DNA of 6,974 bases, from positions 1-6,974 of the forward strand of contig CANREU010000084.1 in NCBI GenBank assembly GCA_947629725.1, in the 5' to 3' direction. Source of the DNA: an uncultured Clostridia bacterium. Its GTDB lineage: Bacteria > Bacillota > Clostridia > Christensenellales > Borkfalkiaceae. Position 1 is the stretch's first letter, and every line of letters begins with the position of its first letter. Position numbers and translations under genes: made by a program. The notes beneath the pieces are model-generated. The model was not told the DNA's origin, did not search any database, and saw nothing but the letters and a program-made list of their open reading frames with translations. This document shows positions 5,857 through 6,974 of the stretch, in pieces.

Positions 5857-5903
5857 ATTTTTACGGGAGACCGAAAAAATTCGTCCGCAAGGGGCAAAAA
5901 CGG

Positions 5904-5932
5904 TTGCTTTTTTCCGCGCTATCGGATATAAT
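5904..5932 (+). promoter_or_regulatory. Promoter of rplS
   Basis: TTGCTT (5904-5909) and TATAAT (5927-5932) are separated by exactly 17 bases, a near-ideal sigma-A promoter. Transcription would begin about 5939, giving a leader of about 65 bases. The match is the best in the window, fitting a ribosomal protein gene. Confidence 0.85.
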
Positions 5933-5946
5933 CGCATATGACTTCG

Positions 5947-5980
5947 GGCGTTCCTCTGGGCAAAGAGCCGTAAGAACGTC
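5947..5980 (+). ncRNA. Candidate L19 leader (autoregulatory structure in the rplS 5' UTR)
   Basis: Between the promoter and the ribosome binding site the RNA can fold into a two-part stem: GGCGTTC (5947-5953) with GAACGTC (5974-5980), seven pairs including one G-U, stacked directly on CTCT (5954-5957) with AGAG (5964-5967), closing a GGGCAA loop, and leaving a CCGTAA bulge (5968-5973) on the 3' side. Gram-positive bacteria are known to carry a small structured leader upstream of rplS, thought to bind L19 and control its own synthesis (Rfam L19_leader). Position and size fit that class; I have not matched it against the model, so the family name is inferred. Confidence 0.55.
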
Positions 5981-6004
5981 GCGTAAATACGGAGGTAAAG
6001 TCAC

Positions 6005-6346
6005 ATGGGTCTCATCGAGGCGATCGAAGCCGAGGGCATGAAGAAGGATGTCCCCGCGTTCAACGTCGGCGATACCGTGAAGGTGGGCTACCGCATCATC
6101 GAGGGCGGCAAGGAGAGGATCCAGAACTTCGAGGGCGTCGTCATCGCAAAGAAGCACGGCGGCATCCGCGAGAGTTTCACCGTGCGCCGTCTTTCGTTCG
6201 GCGTGGGCGTGGAGCGTTGCTTCCCCCTTCATTCCCCCAAGATCGCCTATGTCAACGTCGTAAGGGCGGGCAAAGTGAGAAGGGCAAAGCTCTACTACCT
6301 GCGCGGTCTCACGGGCAAGGCGGCAAAGATCAAGGAAAAGAAGTAA
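6005..6346 (+). CDS. rplS: 50S ribosomal protein L19 (113 aa)
   Basis: L19 is a small basic protein of the large ribosomal subunit near the interface with the 30S subunit. The sequence is a textbook match: VPAFNVGDTVKVGYRIIEG (16-34), ERIQNFEGVVIA (37-48), GGIRESFTVRRLS (52-64), GVGVERCFPLHSP (66-78), and the basic tail RRAKLYYLRGLTGKAAKIKEKK. Length is usual (about 113-116). One small peculiarity is Cys72 where Thr is common in VERTFP. GGAGG at 5991-5995, nine bases before the ATG, sets the start. In many bacteria rplS closes an rpsP-rimM-trmD-rplS operon; here it stands alone, with its own promoter, candidate leader and terminator. Confidence 0.98.
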   Translation: MGLIEAIEAEGMKKDVPAFNVGDTVKVGYRIIEGGKERIQNFEGVVIAKKHGGIRESFTVRRLSFGVGVERCFPLHSPKIAYVNVVRAGKVRRAKLYYLRGLTGKAAKIKEKK

Positions 6347-6360
6347 TTGCGCACAGCGCG

Positions 6361-6405
6361 AAGAGAGCGGCTCGCCGAAAGTCAACGGCGGGCCGCTCTT
6401 TTTTT
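6361..6405 (+). terminator. Intrinsic terminator of rplS
   Basis: A long GC-rich stem, AGAGCGGCTCGCCG (6364-6377) with CGGCGGGCCGCTCT (6386-6399), one internal G-U pair, extends outward through further pairs to about 17 bp, closes an 8-base loop and runs into seven T residues (6399-6405). It begins 14 bases after the rplS stop. This is a classic rho-independent terminator. Confidence 0.93.
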
Positions 6406-6459
6406 GCGCGGAAGTTCCCGCAAGCCGCCAAAAAAATTTTTGAAATGGCAAAAAATTTG

Positions 6460-6488
6460 TTTACAATTTTCCGTTTATCGGTTAGAAT
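6460..6488 (+). promoter_or_regulatory. Promoter of the downstream membrane protein gene
   Basis: TTTACA (6460-6465) and TAGAAT (6483-6488), each one base from consensus, are separated by exactly 17 bases in an AT-rich stretch. A start near 6495 gives a leader of about 25 bases with AGGAA (6508-6512) eight bases before the ATG. A second TATAAT at 6501-6506 lacks a -35 at the right distance. Confidence 0.8.
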
Positions 6489-6520
6489 AGGAAAAGACAA
6501 TATAATTAGGAATAACAGCT

Positions 6521-6974
6521 ATGGGAAAAACTTCTGAAAAGTTCAAAAAAATCTCGAAGTCGCTCATCGCGTTTTTTGCGATCGCGCTTCTCTTCCTCGC
6601 CGTCGGCCTCGGCACGCTCGGCACCGCCAAGGAGGGCGTCGGCGCGGCGTACGAGTTGAAGGCAAAGCGCGAGGGCGATCCGCCCTCCGTCGTCGCGCAC
6701 CTCACGTTCTCCGACAGCGAGAACTTCAAGGAGACGTATGTCGACGAGAAGGGGGAGGAACAGACGCGCACGTACACGCTCAGCATCTCCGCCATCTACG
6801 TCAACGTCGCCGTCATCTACGCGGAGGCGGGCACTCCCGCCACCCTGCGCATGGAATACGGGTCGTCGCAGACCTCCTATTCGAGCTCGCGCCGCATCGA
6901 TGCCGTCTTTGAGAACCTGTACACGGGCGAACCCGCAGAGGGAGAAGAGGCCGCGGAGCCCACTGTGATCGACG
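6521..6974 (+). CDS. Unrecognised membrane-anchored or multi-domain membrane protein, N-terminal part (151 codons)
   Basis: The frame is open from the ATG at 6521 to the right edge without a stop. The protein starts with a basic stretch (MGKTSEKFKKISKS) followed by a strong hydrophobic segment at about 14-34, a signal anchor or first membrane helix. After it comes a mixed, beta-rich extracytoplasmic-looking region, including YTLSISAIYVNVAVIYAEAG (85-104) and a serine-rich stretch (115-123), then an acidic Glu/Ala patch (137-147). I cannot place it in a family. The segment after the helix is faintly reminiscent of discoidin/jelly-roll-like domains that in some Clostridia precede multi-helix glycosyltransferases; this is a weak impression only. 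It has its own promoter and follows the rplS terminator, so it is a separate unit. Codon use resembles its neighbours. Confidence 0.8.
   Translation, partial: MGKTSEKFKKISKSLIAFFAIALLFLAVGLGTLGTAKEGVGAAYELKAKREGDPPSVVAHLTFSDSENFKETYVDEKGEEQTRTYTLSISAIYVNVAVIYAEAGTPATLRMEYGSSQTSYSSSRRIDAVFENLYTGEPAEGEEAAEPTVID

Noticed and set aside
5833..5871. Terminator after the VanW gene (GTCTCC/GGAGAC inverted repeat)
   Set aside because: Only 6 bp with a 27-base loop and no T-run after it on either strand.
5026..5937. 303-codon minus-strand frame opposite the VanW gene
   Set aside because: Antisense to the VanW core motifs; it extends into the rplS promoter and has no homology I recognise.
4926..6041. 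371-codon plus-strand frame overlapping VanW and the start of rplS
   Set aside because: Out-of-frame product rich in Gly, Pro and Arg, running across the rplS promoter and leader; typical of frame-shifted GC-rich sequence.
6501..6506. TATAAT as an alternative -10 for the last gene
   Set aside because: No acceptable -35 lies 16-18 bases upstream, and it is too close to the ribosome binding site; the TTTACA/TAGAAT pair is better.

Overview
This is a GC-rich chromosomal segment, most likely from a member of the Bacillota (Clostridia-like, probably uncultured). The grounds are the style of MnmG and DnaA, a VanW-family envelope protein, strong AGGAGG-type ribosome binding sites, sigma-A-type promoters in short AT-rich gaps, and a hairpin ahead of rplS that resembles the L19 leader of Gram-positive bacteria. 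The assignment below phylum is a guess. I found no phage gene, transposase, CRISPR array, tRNA or rRNA.

Layout. On the minus strand, reading leftwards from about 2510, lie dnaA (replication initiator) and then mnmG (gidA, tRNA wobble-uridine modification), which runs off the left edge. They are separated by about 310 bases with no gene, holding several short palindromic and direct repeats. On the plus strand, reading rightwards from 2631, lie recF (recombination and replication-fork repair), a PHP-domain phosphoesterase that overlaps recF by 4 bases, and a VanW-family exported protein 8 bases further on; these three look like one operon. Next comes rplS (ribosomal protein L19) as an independent unit with its own promoter, candidate leader structure and strong intrinsic terminator. 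Last is the start of an unrecognised single-pass or N-terminally anchored membrane protein with its own promoter, cut by the right edge.

Functionally the window is mostly housekeeping. dnaA, recF and mnmG are classic neighbours of the replication origin, but their arrangement is unusual: dnaA and recF are divergent, only 120 bases apart, with no dnaN between them. The two best promoter matches in that gap face each other, so dnaA and recF transcription may exclude one another. No DnaA-box cluster is visible, so an origin in this gap is not demonstrated. I do not see convincing evidence of a wholly new system; the points most worth a second look are the dnaA/recF switch region, the rplS leader, the repeat island between dnaA and mnmG, some DnaA sequence departures, and the pairing of recF with a PHP phosphoesterase.
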